A stretch of DNA of 64,000 nucleotides from Dipteris shenzhenensis (lineage: Eukaryota > Polypodiophyta > Polypodiopsida > Gleicheniales): NCBI GenBank assembly GCA_047967505.1, contig CM106538.1; one strand, 5' to 3'. Below, piece after piece: positions 18,936 to 30,853 of this stretch. The notes under the pieces are model-generated. The model was not told the origin of the DNA. It ran no database searches and worked only from the letters and a program-made list of their open reading frames with translations. Each line of letters opens with the position of its first letter. Position 1 is the first letter of the stretch. The position numbers and the translations under genes were made by a program.

Positions 18936-21900
18936 ATGGCTGACATTCCCGTGTTTTGTGGACGGGTAGAAGAAAATCCAAATGAGTATCTTGTGGCTTT
19001 CAAGCGCCGTTGTGTTTCTCTCAACTTTCTTACTGAAGACAGATGGCTATTGGTTCTCCCCACATTTCTAGAAGGTTTGGCACAAGTTTGGTATGAGAAG
19101 CAAACCGAAGATGTTCGCCAAAGCTGGCCAAGGTTGACAGCAACAATGATTGAGTATTTTGGCAAAGAAGAGGAGCCGGAGAATGTGTACCTGCAGGTGG
19201 CAAATTTGAAGCAGTCAGAAGGTGAGACGGCGCGTCGATATGTGGATCGAGCGGCCGTGCTCCTGGACCGTTTGATTGCCACACAGGAGGACAATGCCGG
19301 GTTTCGAGCTGGAATGACTCAGCATGTGCTGGGCTACCTTGTAGCAGGAGCGAGTGATGAATTCCGCCTCAAGCTTAAATGGGAGAATCCAGAAACTATG
19401 GTGCTAGCACATGAGATTGCTCAAAAGTTTGACAAAGTTCAGTCTGACCCCGCTTCAAAGAAGACGATTGTCCCTCCACATCCCCCTCCATTCCTGCAAC
19501 AACAACCTGGGGGGTCTAACTCAGGGGCATACCCCCACCCCTCAGGGATGTATCCACCGCCTCCACCTCAGATGTATGGTCCTCCCTTAGCTGCTTACCC
19601 TCAACAAGGTGGATATCCTCATCCTCCGCCTCGAAGATTTCCCCAGCCTCACCCACGAGCTCCCCTCCTCTCTACTCCCGTGGCCCCTCCAACTAAAGAG
19701 GCCCCCCCTGCAACAGAACCTGGAGTCAATGACCTAGCCAAGGCCCTGAATGATCTTCGGCTGGAGATGGTGGGCATCAGAAATCAAGCCAACCGCCCTC
19801 CAAGAGATCGTGCTAATGTTGTATGCTACGAGTGCCACCAGAAGGGTCATTATCGCACAGAATGCCCCAATATTCCAAGGGTGAATCTTCTAAGTGAATC
19901 GGGCACTGAGGATTCTGATGTGGAGATCCTTGATCTCAGGAAAAGAACTCGTGCTACCTCGGACCCCTCTCTAAACCGTGGACCGGGCCGCCCCAGGAAG
20001 AAGGTGTCCTTCTCAGAGCCCTTAGACGCTGAGATGGCAGACCCACCAACAGAGAAGACTAAACGATCTCGCAGGAGTAAGTGGTCACCCTCGGATTTTC
20101 CCATCGGCTCAGGGCAAGAGGACTATTCGGTCGTTCAAGACCTTGCTCATCGTTCTTTGAGCATCACACTCCCTCAACTAATAGCATTAAGCCCTAAGGT
20201 GAGACGTGAGCTGCAGCAAGGTCTCTCAACAAGGAAGAGTAAGAAAAAGGGAAAGGTACGAGAGGTATCTTCTATCTCTGAAGAAATTGATCGGCACCCA
20301 CACACAGTAGATGTCATCATAGATAATTGCCGTGTCAAAAATGTGTGTGTTGATGGGGGAGCTGCATGTAATATCATGGTGCCCCGCATCATGAAGAAAT
20401 TGAATTTGAAATGTACAAGGCATTCCTCCACTCGAATCAAGGTCGCAGATGGTCGACGACTCGCCACCATGGGAGTCATTGAGGATTTGCCCATCACTGT
20501 CAACGGGCTGACCACCACTGTCAATTTCTATGTAGTGGACATTGAAGATACAGGCAGAAGTTACCCTGCCATACTCGGGAGACCATGGTTGAGAAAAAGT
20601 GATGCAGTCAGCTATTGGAAGACAGGACACATGTCTTTTGGTGCTTCCAAGGAGAAAATCCCTGTGCAACCTGGCGCCATGGAACCGGAAGAAGAAGAGG
20701 AGCATGACAGTGATACTCTCTCATCTTCAGTGTCTGAGTCCATGGAAAAATCAGACGGGGGGGAGGAATTCTCAGAGGAGGAAGTTTACATGATGGGGGT
20801 GTCTCCGACCCTGCCCCCTACAGAAAAGATAACAGCTAGTCCACAACAGCTCGAATCAATGCTTTCTCCAGACCTCACTCCGGATGAGAAAGATGAGTTT
20901 CTTGAAATGTTCAAAGATTTCCCTGACCTCTTTGCAACTAGCTACCACCACCTTCGCCATGTGACTGCCATAGAGCACAAGATAGAGCTGAAGCCTGATG
21001 CAAAGCCTGTGGCTCAAAAGTATCGGAGATTAGGGCCCCTACAAACCGACGCTTTGCGATCAGAGTTGCAAAAGCTTGTAGAGGCTGGGTTTATTGTTCC
21101 GGTTCACAATACTGAATGGGTTTCACCAGTAGTAGTCATCCCAAAGAAAAACAACAAGTGGCGGGTCTGCATCGACTATAAGAAGCTCAATGCTGCCACC
21201 AAGAGGGATCATCATCCTCTACCCTTTCAAGACCTCATTCTTGAGAAGGTAAGTGGACATGAGATGTATACTTTCTGTGATGGTTATTCTGGGTAATATC
21301 AAATCAGAATTGCCGAGGAAGATGTGCTTAAAACCACATTTGCCACACCCTGGGGGACATTTGCATTCAAAGTAATGCCATTTGGCCTCACCAATGCTCC
21401 TGCCACCTTTCAAAGATTCATGCAGATGGTGTTTGCTCCTTATTTGGGGGATTTCTTGGAGGTGTTTTTAGATGATTTCTGTATATTCTCATCACGTAAG
21501 GAGCACATCATGAAGGTTAGATTGGCCTTCCAAAGGGTCAATGATGCAAATGGCAGTCTCAACCCTGAGAAATGCACCATTGGAGCCACTCAAGGGAGGT
21601 TATTGGGACATGTTGTCTCATCCGAGGGCATCAAGCCTGACCCCGAGAAGGTAGAAGCCATCCTCAAGCTCTCCCCACCTACAACCAAACGTCAGGTACG
21701 CTCATTTGTCAATCTAGCAGGATACTATCGCCGCTTCATTGATCAGTATGCTGCTTTGACACGGCCCATGACTATGCTATTAAAAGATGGGGTTGATTTC
21801 TCTTGGAATGAGGATTGTGATCATGGGTTTGCACAAATCAAGACTGCTCTGGCTTCAGAACCCATTCTACGCAATCCAGACTGGTCAAAGACCTTCTATA

Positions 21901-23624
21901 TCAATCCTGGGTTTGGAGAGCACACTCTGGCAGGTATTCTTCTCCAGCAAGGGGAGGATCGGTTCATGTATCCCGTTCGATTTGCTTCTCGACAATTGCT
22001 CGACATTGAGCGACGCTATTCCGAGGCCGACAAGCATGCCTTGTCTTTGGTGTTTTGCATTGAGAAATTTAAGCATTATGTGGCTGGAAGGTCCTTCTTT
22101 ATACTCACTGGCACTGGTCTTGCAAAGCAGGTTCTTCAATCACCAAATCCCATGGGCCGGTTGGCCAAATGGTTGGCAGTTCTACAAGAATATGATTTTT
22201 CTTTCAAAATTGTAAAAGGGGGTTGTTCCAACTTGAAGAATGCTTTGATTGATTTAGAGGAGTGCCTTGATGTAACCCTGGTAGCAGCCATAGAAGTTGG
22301 GGATCCTTGGTATGGTGGTATATATAAGTTTTTGACCGCTTTCTCCTTTCCGTCAGAAAGTACAAGCTATGAGAGAAAGAAGATCCGTAGAGATAGTAGG
22401 CGCTACACCCTCCTTGATGGGGTGTTGTACCGTCAAGGCATGGATGGGGTACTCAGACGGGCCATTGATGCAGATGAAGTGCCTAAGGTATTGAAGCATT
22501 ATCATGATGGGTTTTGTGGAGGCCACTATGCCAGTGACTATACAGCTAAGAAGATTTTACATGCTGGATACTATTGGCCGACATTGTTCAAGGATGTCAC
22601 TTTGTATTGCAAAACCTGTGAACCATGTCAATTCTTCGGTAGGAAGGATTTGCGTCCCGGGCAACATCACCCAGTGATGTCCATCCATCCGTTTCAAAAG
22701 TGGGGAATAGATTTTGTCGGGCCCTTGCCCATGACTGCCCGCAAAAAGAAGTATCTTTTGGTAGCCACTCAGTATGTCACTAAGTGGGCTGAAGCTATCG
22801 CTCTCTCTGCTGCAAATGGCAAGGCAGTTTCAAGTTTCATATTTGAACGTATCTGCACAAGGTTTGGGACACCCATGGAGATAGTCTCTGACCATGGGAG
22901 TCCATTCTTAAATGAAGCAGTGGAGTTACTCATGGATCGCATGGGCATTGATCATCACACTTCTAGCATCTATTATCCAGCATCCATGGGACAAACAGAG
23001 CGGACCAATGGCCTCCTCTGTAAAACCATAGGAAAAATGGCCGCAGGGAATAGGAGCCAATGGGATCAGAAGGTCACTGAAGCAGTGTGGGCTTACAACA
23101 TCACTCATAAAACATCTACAGGTCACACCCCTTTTGAGTTGGTGTATGGGACTGAGGCAGTTTTACCACTCGAGATAGAGATTCCAGCCTTGAGATTGGC
23201 GCAAGAACAGAGGATGATAGAAGATGAACATGTAGAGGCCAGATTGGTACAACTTGAGAAGTTAGATGAGACCCGACGCCTTGCACTACACCAAACAGAG
23301 ATCCAAAAGAATCGACAAAAGGCCCGATTGGATGCTAAGATTCGCAAGGGATGGGTAAGACATTTTGCTGAGGGGGATGTTGTGCTATGCTTTGATAACA
23401 GATTGGACCACCAAATGGATAAGAAGTTTCTGCCACTGTGGGCTGGTCCATACAAAGTCATTAAAGAACGTAGCAATGGGTCTGTACAAGTTCAGGAGCT
23501 GCATGAACCATATGGCAAGAAGGTGATCAACAAGCGCTACCTCAAGCCTTTCTTTGTGCGTGATGGTCCCAGGCATGGAAATGCGGTGCATTCCCTGCCT
23601 GGGGGGGGGAACTGTTATGGATAA
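18936..23624 (+). pseudogene. Gypsy gag-pol polyprotein with one in-frame TAA
   Basis: Starting at ATG 18936 (MADIPVFCGR): a Retrotrans_gag capsid region (to ~residue 170), a proline-rich linker, a zinc knuckle CYECHQKGHYRTEC, an aspartic protease with DGGA in place of DSGA, and ILGRPWL. RT follows, with WRVCIDYKKLN and catalytic FLDD. A TAA at 21294-21296, right after YSG in the conserved RT block, is the only break; the same frame runs on to 23624. The pol RNase H fold is present but its catalytic acids are replaced (see findings). Integrase has the HHCC motif and all DDE residues (GIDFVG, VSDHGS, QTERTN). No chromodomain. The LTRs are identical, so the nonsense change is recent or acquired during replication. 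Confidence 0.9.
23601..23612 (+). other. Polypurine tract of the young Gypsy element
   Basis: Nine G residues then AAC directly before the 3' LTR (TGTTATGG at 23613). It primes plus-strand synthesis. The end of pol (to 23624) overlaps it and the first 12 bases of the LTR. Confidence 0.8.
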
Positions 23625-24604
23625 AATTGTCTAAGAAAAAAAGGCATTAATATGTATGTGTGATTGTATATGTGGCAATAGTATAATTAAATATGGTGTG
23701 CATAGGGCCCAAGGTTGAGGTGGCAAGGCATGACCATGTGCCACCCTTCCATGTAAGAGGACCCATAAGGTGTGTTGTACATAATCCATAATAGTAATAT
23801 TATAAAATGCAAGGTGGTATGGCTCCTCCATGTGCCACCCCTCCACCTAGGATGCAATAATTGAGATAAGGCTCAAAGTCCAAGGGAGAAGCAATATAAA
23901 ATGGGTGGAGATGGCTATTATATTGAGTTATTCCCTCCATATGGGTTAGGCCCATGTGGGGGAGGTATAGAAGGACAAAGAGAGCTAGTTAAATAATGGG
24001 GAAAGTAGGACGAGGTGGCAAGATTCCTTGTGCCAACCCTCCACTTGTCCTCCTAGAGGTTTGAACCTATTATAAAATTGGAAGAGACCTAGGGAGTATC
24101 ATAAACTTGAGATATGGGACTTGATTTATGCGGAAAAATTGAGGCAAAGGGTTGTCGCATACAATTGAGAGTGCGTACCCACCTAGCCCACATGGGAGAC
24201 TTTTCCACACACACCATGCATGTGGGAAGATACATTAATGTGGAGAGACCCCCTCTTTTGGCTATAAAAGGAAGGGGGAATTCCTTGATGGGACACGCTC
24301 ATTCTTGTAAAGCCACCTAGCTAGTATTTTGATATTTCCCTCTCATCCCTCCTTTCCAATAAAGTATGGTTCACTTCCCTTGATGTCTACATCTCAACAT
24401 TCCTCTTCCTATCATGTACTTGCTTCTCTTCCCACTCTCCCTTTCCCCTTGTGTCATAGTCTCCCTTTTCCTTCCCTCCACTTCTAATTCATTATTCACC
24501 CCTATGACATCCCTTCGCCCTCGTGATCTCCTTTTCTCTATGGCCTTTGAGCGTCGCCATACTTAGTCTCTAGCCTTTGGTCTCGGTTTCTTTTCCGGCT
24601 AAAA
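23613..24604 (+). repeat. 3' LTR of the young Gypsy element
   Basis: 992 bp, same as 15714-16705 with an offset of 7,899 and no mismatch seen. TATAAAA at 24263-24269, AATAAA at 24358-24363. It is followed by GTAT (target duplication). Confidence 0.92.
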
Positions 24605-24716
24605 GTATATGTGCATGAAATTGTATGCCACAGTACCTCAAAGTCCTTGTGAATTTGAAATTTGCAAACTCAGACCTGCTAGCCTTGCTAACTGATTATC
24701 AGATACCATTCCATAC

Positions 24717-24785
24717 CATATTTATCACAGTGGTGAGACAGAAGCAAGCCAACATCTACAATCAATTTCCCAAGATCCTTGAAAG
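24717..24785 (-). CDS. Exon of oxygenase-like gene (AFKDLGKL...HHCDKY)
   Basis: 69-bp minus-strand exon with acceptor TTGTTGCAG and donor GTATGG. It reads FKDLGKLIVDVGLL and SHHCDKY in the phase required by the exon at 24917-24978 (G + CT makes the alanine codon). The next exon should lie below 24716, but the Gypsy element starts (in + coordinates, ends) 112 bp away at 24604, and I could not find the continuation on the other side. Confidence 0.78.
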
Positions 24786-24916
24786 CTGCAACAAAGTTTA
24801 CAAAGAAGTCAGCGAGTTCATATTGCAAAAGGATTGGCATTGCAAGTGCTAATATATCAATTCCTATAATATTCTTCCTTGCAACATTGACTTAAGCAAC
24901 CAAGTCCAAGCTGTAC

Positions 24917-24978
24917 CTTGCTCAAGCTCTGGTAGATCTATGGTTGGCCACAAGTTTGGACGGCAGTAAGATGGATAC
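24917..24978 (-). CDS. Exon of oxygenase-like gene (YPSYCRPNLWP...)
   Basis: 62-bp minus-strand exon, acceptor CCACCTCAG, donor GTACAG, encoding YPSYCRPNLWPTIDLPELEQ. It is in phase with both neighbours. The intron to the next exon (24786-24916) is 131 bp. YPSYC-PN-WP-x-LPELE is, from memory, a conserved block of a plant 2OG/Fe(II) oxygenase-superfamily subgroup. Confidence 0.82.
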
Positions 24979-25191
24979 CTGAGGTGGATGTCCAATGCCA
25001 GTAAAAGAACTACCTTGCTGATCTAAGCTTAGATTTATGAGATAAACAAATTGGAGGTTAAACAGCATACACAAGCTTAACATGCCCATGCTGAGCATGG
25101 AAAAAAAAAGTGATGCCAATACAAATCAAAACACTTTAAGACCTGCCATTCAAGTTATGAACTCCACTCTGAAGCATCTAATTAATCATAC

Positions 25192-25264
25192 CTTTGCATC
25201 GTTTCTTCGCTGCAAGCAGGCTTGTCCACAATGGGATTTGCATAAAAAGACCCTTTCAACACAT
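25192..25264 (-). CDS. Exon of oxygenase-like gene (VLKGSFYANPIVDKP...)
   Basis: 73-bp minus-strand exon, acceptor TGTTTGCCAG, donor GTATGA. It encodes VLKGSFYANPIVDKP and CSEETMQ. The first two bases complete a GAT codon with the last base of the exon at 28109; the last two join G of the next exon. The intron to 24978 is 213 bp; the upstream intron is 2,844 bp and holds a LINE B copy and other repeats. Confidence 0.82.
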
Positions 25265-25599
25265 CTGGCAAACAACCATACAAGATATAAATCTTGGCAA
25301 TCTTCATAGTCTGAATATTATTTGAAAAAGAGGTCTTCATGATCAAATCCTTACCTAAGAAAGGGGAACATTCAGCATCAAACAGGTTTGTATTTAATAA
25401 AAAAGAATAATACTAGTGACAGAGAACAGAATGCTAATCTGCGCTTTGTTAGCCTATATCTTTGGCTTGTTCCATCCATCTCAGATGCATCTTCAGCTTC
25501 TTACCTACACCTCAAAGGCGTGCTACATAGCTCTACCCATATAGGATGGTGTTCTGATCATGATTCCTTTCAGTTTTTTGGATATGAGGCTCTGGGATC

Positions 25600-26970
25600 G
25601 TAGCAATTCTTTCCAAACCACATCTGACACGACCCATATCTGTGCTGCCGAGAGAAGCATGCACGACACATGTGGCTACGTTCAGTCACTTGACACATGG
25701 CCGATTCTCATCGCGGTGTGCTACTTCCCTCCCGATATACCATCCTATGCGCACAAGGCCACCACAAAGGGTCACATCCCATATGAGACGATATAAGGTG
25801 TGGAGAGATCCTCCTTCTAGGTGACTTAAATGCGCGTACGGAGAAGAGACGGTTGGGCTTACTAGACTGTGGGTCAAACCCTCTTACAGTACCACAGATA
25901 GAGCTTGGGATAGCAAGGCACTCAGAGGATGCACCACATGTGACAGGGTATGGGCAACACTTACTAGAAATGGGAGGAGTGTAGGGGAGGAGTGCAGACT
26001 TATCAATCTTGAAAGATGGCCATTATCCAGAGGGCTCACTTGTTTCCCACATGGAGGGGGGACAAGTAAGTGGACTACTTGATGGGTTCCCAATCCTTTG
26101 TGACGATCCCTCCCTCCCACTCGGTGCTAACCACTACTACTTGGCATTCAACATCTTGACTACCATGCCAAACACAAGACGTGATCCTCCTACCCCACCC
26201 ACGTCCAAATAATCTTTGATCATGCCCTTGATGTGATCTATGTGAGACACCTGTCTAATGAGCTACTGAATTTCCTTGGGGATAATGGAGACCTCACCCA
26301 AGCCTCAGACACCCTTGTATCAGCAGTTCAGGATGCCGCCGCCAGATCAAGCCCTACAACTCGGTCCGTAGCACGCCCCCTAGCTAGGAAGATGCCCCAG
26401 AACCCATGGTTTGATATTGAGTTCCGAGAGATGAGGTCTCACCTCATATGCACACTTGACAATGTTTGAGGCAAAGCAGTATCACACTGTCCTACGCAAC
26501 ATTAAAGGCAGGATTTCCTTTCATATCGGCTGGATGATGTGATCTGCTCCTCCAAGAAGGCGACTCTAATACTGCATGGGGGCTTTGCTCTGAGAGGAAG
26601 CCACTTATTTCTATTCCGGACCAGGATGTCTGGCACACATATGCAAGATCGCTCTATGATGTCCCAATCCATGCACCACCTGATATGCCCTCCTTCCCCA
26701 GGCCCACTATGTCCATCTTGTTGTGTGAGCTGCATTACTCTAGATCCACAATTGGAGGGTCCAAGACCATGAAGGGCAACAGACTGAGCACTTTGTACAC
26801 AGACAGGATGTCTTGGCTCCAATCTTTGCATAGATATTCAATCTTGTTGTATGCCATGGCTTCCCCCCTGCTTGGAGTACCACCACTATCATGCCGATAC
26901 ACAAAACAAAGGACCCCACTAGAAACTACCGCACTCTCATGATTGGTCACATATTGGCCAAGATACCCAT
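25600..26970 (+). pseudogene. Decayed LINE B ORF2, endonuclease to RT start
   Basis: Frames shift repeatedly. 25640-25800 resembles the endonuclease middle (IAVCYFPPDIPSYAH, PYE), about 25820-25850 encodes GDLNARTEKRR, 26233-26470 matches the linker (NPWFDIEFREMRSHL), and 26640-26970 reaches the RT start (KDPTRNYRTLMIGHILAKI). The same order is seen in the copy at 47-49 kb. It is truncated at about 26.97 kb and lies antisense in the 2.8-kb intron of the oxygenase-like gene. Confidence 0.72.
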
Positions 26971-27019
26971 GACATACAAAAGAAAAACCATAATCCCGAT
27001 TATAACGGCATCAATACAT

Positions 27020-27700
27020 AGAGAGAGAGAGAGACTATGTCACAGGAATCCTCAGCCTGTGGCATGCTGGACTGCCATGTGGGCTGCCCAGTCTACACAT
27101 GGCAGCCACTGCCACGCAGGCAGCCATGTCAGCTGGCTACCACGTGGACTGCTACGCAAGCAGAACCAGCTCAGCCCTTCAGTACAGTGCCAGCTCAGCA
27201 GTCCGTACAGCGCAGGCGCCACATCAGCAAGTGCCACATCAGTAGGTTGACCATCCAGCAGCAGGTCGGTGAGCAGGGAGCAGCCTGGTCAGTCAGTTTT
27301 AGGCCCAAGGGGAGCCTGTAAAAGGCAGCCCCCTTGGCCTTTATTTTCCATCCCACAGTCGGGCATCATAGCCTCAGTTCAGCAACAGTTAGGCCTTACC
27401 ACAGCAGACCAGCCGGGTGCCTCAGCCTCTACAGGGATCTAGTGAGGATTCACCTCCTCTAGGTAGTCTAGTTTCTCTACGTTATTGCAGTGAGGGTTTC
27501 GGCTCCTCCATGTAGTCGTATTCAGCCCTTTGGCCATTCATCCATTTCAGTGATATTTCCTCTTCAGAGGCCCACTATATTCTCTCCCTCTGATTCTCTC
27601 TCACATTCACAGCATCACTTTGTGTATTGAATGCCTCATCTTGCAGTTTACTGGAACCCTGAGGAAAATAAATATTATATGTATTTTTTAGTCATTCAAA
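27020..27700 (+). repeat. GA tract followed by LTR-like sequence
   Basis: (GA)n at 27021-27035 is followed by TGTCACAGG and about 600 bp rich in CAGC/GCAG with no ORF of note. It has the look of a solo LTR or LTR fragment, but I could not confirm a partner or a target duplication. Confidence 0.3.
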
Positions 27701-27769
27701 ACCTTTTCCAAGACGAACAACAATGATAAGTGACGCTACTGTGGAAGGACCTAATATAACAATGATGTT

Positions 27770-27876
27770 GCAAGAAATATTTAGATTGGAAAGCATATAA
27801 TGACACAATCCATTTTGGAAATATAATGCAAGAAATATTTAGATTGGAAAGCATATAATGACACAATCCATTTTGG
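27770..27876. repeat. 58-bp tandem duplication in intron
   Basis: GCAAGAAATATTTAGATTGG and the following bases occur twice with a 58-bp period (27770 and 27828), nearly identical. Non-coding. The rest of 27880-28100 shows no feature. Confidence 0.8.
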
Positions 27877-28108
27877 TACAAATCAATCCTACCTCCCTGC
27901 GGTACATCACATGTATCTAGATCGTGCAGCTTTGTATATCTAGGGCATCTAACCAGCTGCTAATTTAAACAAGAGGTGGTGGAAAAATCTCCGCAAATCA
28001 AAAAAATGTACCAGTACTGTAATCTGCTATGTGCACTTTCTTCCACCAATATGAAATATTGAATGAATCTTACAATCAGTGCGGAGACCAAAAAGAGTCC
28101 AGTTGTAC

Positions 28109-28161
28109 CTGGCTGACCAGATTCCAAGGTCTCTTTGCCATGACTCCAACCAAATGAGTAT
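28109..28161 (-). CDS. Exon of oxygenase-like gene (YSFGWSHGKETLE...)
   Basis: 53-bp minus-strand exon with acceptor CACTTGCAG and donor GTACAA, encoding YSFGWSHGKETLESGQP. Together with the next three exons it gives about 85 uninterrupted residues across three splice junctions, which cannot be chance. I recall GWSHGKE...KGSFYANP...YPSYC.PN.WP from an isopenicillin-N-synthase-like (2OG/Fe(II)) oxygenase subgroup of plants. The iron-binding HxD...H exons are not in view, so the enzyme call stays provisional. If the gene is alive, its pre-mRNA must remove a 2.8-kb repeat-filled intron and one carrying a 9-kb Gypsy element. Confidence 0.8.
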
Positions 28162-28715
28162 CTGCAAGTGAATGTGAGTCAGTGACAATCTTGCCTCAAA
28201 CCATTGATTTTGAAATTATCAACATCAAATGGCTTAGACAAGGCAAGCAGCTAAAATGATATTTTTCCAAGTAATCTTTGCCACATATTGACTCAACAAA
28301 CAGACATATTAAGAACTGACATGCACCATAAGTATATAGCACAACCAGACATATGGATGTAACCCATGTGCTTACCCTCAATATATAAAAGTCAAAGGAT
28401 ATCTGACTCTTTGTATTGTTTTCAAAGTTTTAATAGAAAGTATTTTTCTCTAGAAAAAGAAAAGAAAAAGTCGGCACTTTTTATTTCATTGACCCTTTTG
28501 TACATGTTTTATTTGGAGTCATAGGGACCATGAATAATATGTTTGATCACCTTAACAAAGTTAATTAAATAGCCCAATGACAACCAAATATTTAGTGTGC
28601 ACACTAGCATGAAAAATATAGGAAGAGTAACGTAAGCTCACTATGGCCAGGATAATTAGGCATTTCTAGAACTAGACGGAACTCACAAGGTACTGATAGA
28701 TGTATCCCATCATAC
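28162..28715. other. AT-rich intron-like sequence, no feature seen
   Basis: No ORF or repeat of note. It lies upstream (minus strand) of the 28109-28161 exon and is probably intronic. Confidence 0.4.
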
Positions 28716-29075
28716 CATAAGATTTGAGAATCCCAACACTTTGATGTCAAAGACCCTCAGGCTGGTGTGATCTGGAGAGTAGGTTGCAAGAGCGCCACAA
28801 AAAGAATGGGTGCTACCTCCTAACCAAAGCCGTGTAATTTGGTACCTATTTTGTCTAGTTTCTATGGTCCTTAGCTGGTTGTTAGGCGGTACATATTTTA
28901 TTCACATGTGTGCAAAAGAGGCTTACCTTCCGAGGAATCAGGGCTGGGATTGCTAGCCAATCAATGTCCAGCACGACACCCTAGAGGATCACCATCAACT
29001 AGAATGGAATAGGCTCTGCATTCAAGGGCCCTTGTGCCTTACCTTGTCGTTCCTATCTTCTGCCATAACACCTGC
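28716..29075 (-). other. Possible upstream exons of the oxygenase-like gene
   Basis: Three candidates, not joined convincingly. (1) 28716-28771 has an AG acceptor and GTATGA donor and one open frame (HTSLRVFDIKVLGFSNLM). (2) About 28925-28981 has acceptor CCTCTAG, donor GTAAGC, and reads GVVLDIDWLAIPALIPRK. (3) A short exon ending at a GTAAGG donor (29041) reads MAEDRNDK in the phase of (2). (1) does not join (2) in phase without a stop, so at least one is wrong or an exon is missing. Confidence 0.3.
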
Positions 29076-29459
29076 ATCCACCTGGCTGCCATGAGTGATG
29101 CTGCCTCAAACCCCGTGCCTCGGCAGCTGCTGTCAGCCTGCAGCTTCTATCAAGATGTTTATCAGGCTTGCTGTGCACATGCCTGCACACCTGCCTACTT
29201 TCTTATACAGGACAAAAAACCAATAAGCAAACTAAATATGCTTCTATAAGGTTGTGGACTACGGGATATTACCCCTAGCAACAAAGATTGAAAATGACCA
29301 TCTCATATGCAGACTTACTTAGTATAGATTCAAGCATGAAACTTCAAACTTGAAAATAAATCTGAATCTGAAATGTCTTGGGAAGCTGGAAGAATATCAC
29401 ATAAACAAGTGCAACAGTGAGTGGGTTGAAATAACAGTTTTAAGATCGAGTGAAAGTGT

Positions 29460-30853
29460 GTATGTGTGTGAGAAAGAGAGAGAGAGAGAGAGAAAGAAAG
29501 CATGAAAGATATATTAACGTCCTTGGGAGGCCTCACGGATCTATGGGACAAAACACACACCAAAAGGGTAAACACCAAACATCAGTTACAGACTAGGAGT
29601 CTCTTGGGAGTGTGTATAGCACTCACAAGGTTATTATAGGTTAACTACGGTCTACTACAAAAGATGATCGGCCTGCATTACATCAGTTTAAGACTGAGAG
29701 TCTTTAGGTTTGGATTTGAAATCTCTAATTAGTGCTTTTCCATCTCTGTAAACAGCCCATTTTCCTTCCTTTCGAGCATCCTTCACTTCAGTCAATTCAG
29801 TGGCCTTCAGTTTGAGCTGAGTTGGGGTGAGCTCCTCCGCTATCCATATTTTAGTACCTTTCAACTTATTGGTTTGCTTGGGAATATTGCTTCTTTTCAT
29901 CTTGTTCTGAAAGCGTACTTTGGCTTGTGTCCCCTCCTGTAGGACAGCTATTACATCTTCAGCATCCCACTCTATTTGTGGGGTTCTTTCTATGTTTTTT
30001 TCCAGCTTTTCCTTTTGACTTCCTTCAAACCAGCCCTCTGGTAGCCCCCTATGCATATGAGTCAAGCATAAGCCACCCTCTTTTCATGTTCTTGTACTTC
30101 TTCATATACATCCAATGTGTTGACTTTAGTATCCAATGTTGCTGTGATTTCCTGTTTCACTGATTGCAGCTAAGTTGTAACCAAGTCCTGAACTTTAGTC
30201 ACCACCTGTGGTGTGGGTGCTCTTGTATTGTGTATCTGCAATACTTCGTGAATAATTTCCTGTTTTCCTTGTCCTTCCCATGCATTTGTTTTCCTCTCTA
30301 GATCTGCAAGTCTGAGCTTGAGCTCACTGATTTCCTGCTGTAGGTAATAAATATGCTCTTGTGGGTCTATCACGCTTACCATTCTCTTTTGTTGTAGATA
30401 GTTCTTTGGCATATGGGGAAGGCATCTTTGCAAACACATAAGGGGGGGGCAAAGGGAGGGCTGCGACTGAGGAGTATGAGGCTTTGGTCGGGGTCAACGT
30501 AAAAGTCTTGACCTTGGGGAAAGCCACGGGCGTCCTAGCTTCCCCACTCATGGTGGCATGCGTGTATATTGGGAACCCCCTGCTGTGACTAACCCCCACA
30601 GTTGGGTCAGGGGCTCAGCCCAAACCCTCGAACGTGAGTCTTGCTAACTGATGCGCTGGCGCTGACGAGGAGGGCGCTGCTGACGGGCTAGCGCTGACGA
30701 GGCAACTGGTGGCGCAACTTCTGCTGCTAGATGGATGTGTGCTGGCATGGACAAGACCGAACTGTTGCTGATGAAACGCGAGAGGGGAGCGGGGAGGGCT
30801 AGCAGAGGGCTAGCGCAAGCCTAGTGGGGGGGGGGGGGGGGCTAGCGCAGGCC

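Larger units (their letters stand above)
15714..24604 (+). mobile_element. Young Ty3/Gypsy (Tat/Athila-like) LTR retrotransposon
   Basis: 8,891 bp with two 992-bp LTRs that I find identical by eye, a G-rich polypurine tract at 23601-23612 and a short target duplication. The order is LTR, leader with several overlapping small ORFs including RNase H, gag-protease-RT-degenerate RNase H-integrase, LTR. There is no chromodomain, and the protease DGGA motif fits the non-chromovirus plant Gypsy branch. One TAA inside RT breaks the polyprotein. The element lies antisense in an intron of the minus-strand oxygenase-like gene. Confidence 0.9.

Noticed and set aside
21885-22215. Alternative frames across the degenerate RNase H
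   Set aside because: The pol frame is continuous through this region, so the missing catalytic acids are not caused by reading a wrong frame.
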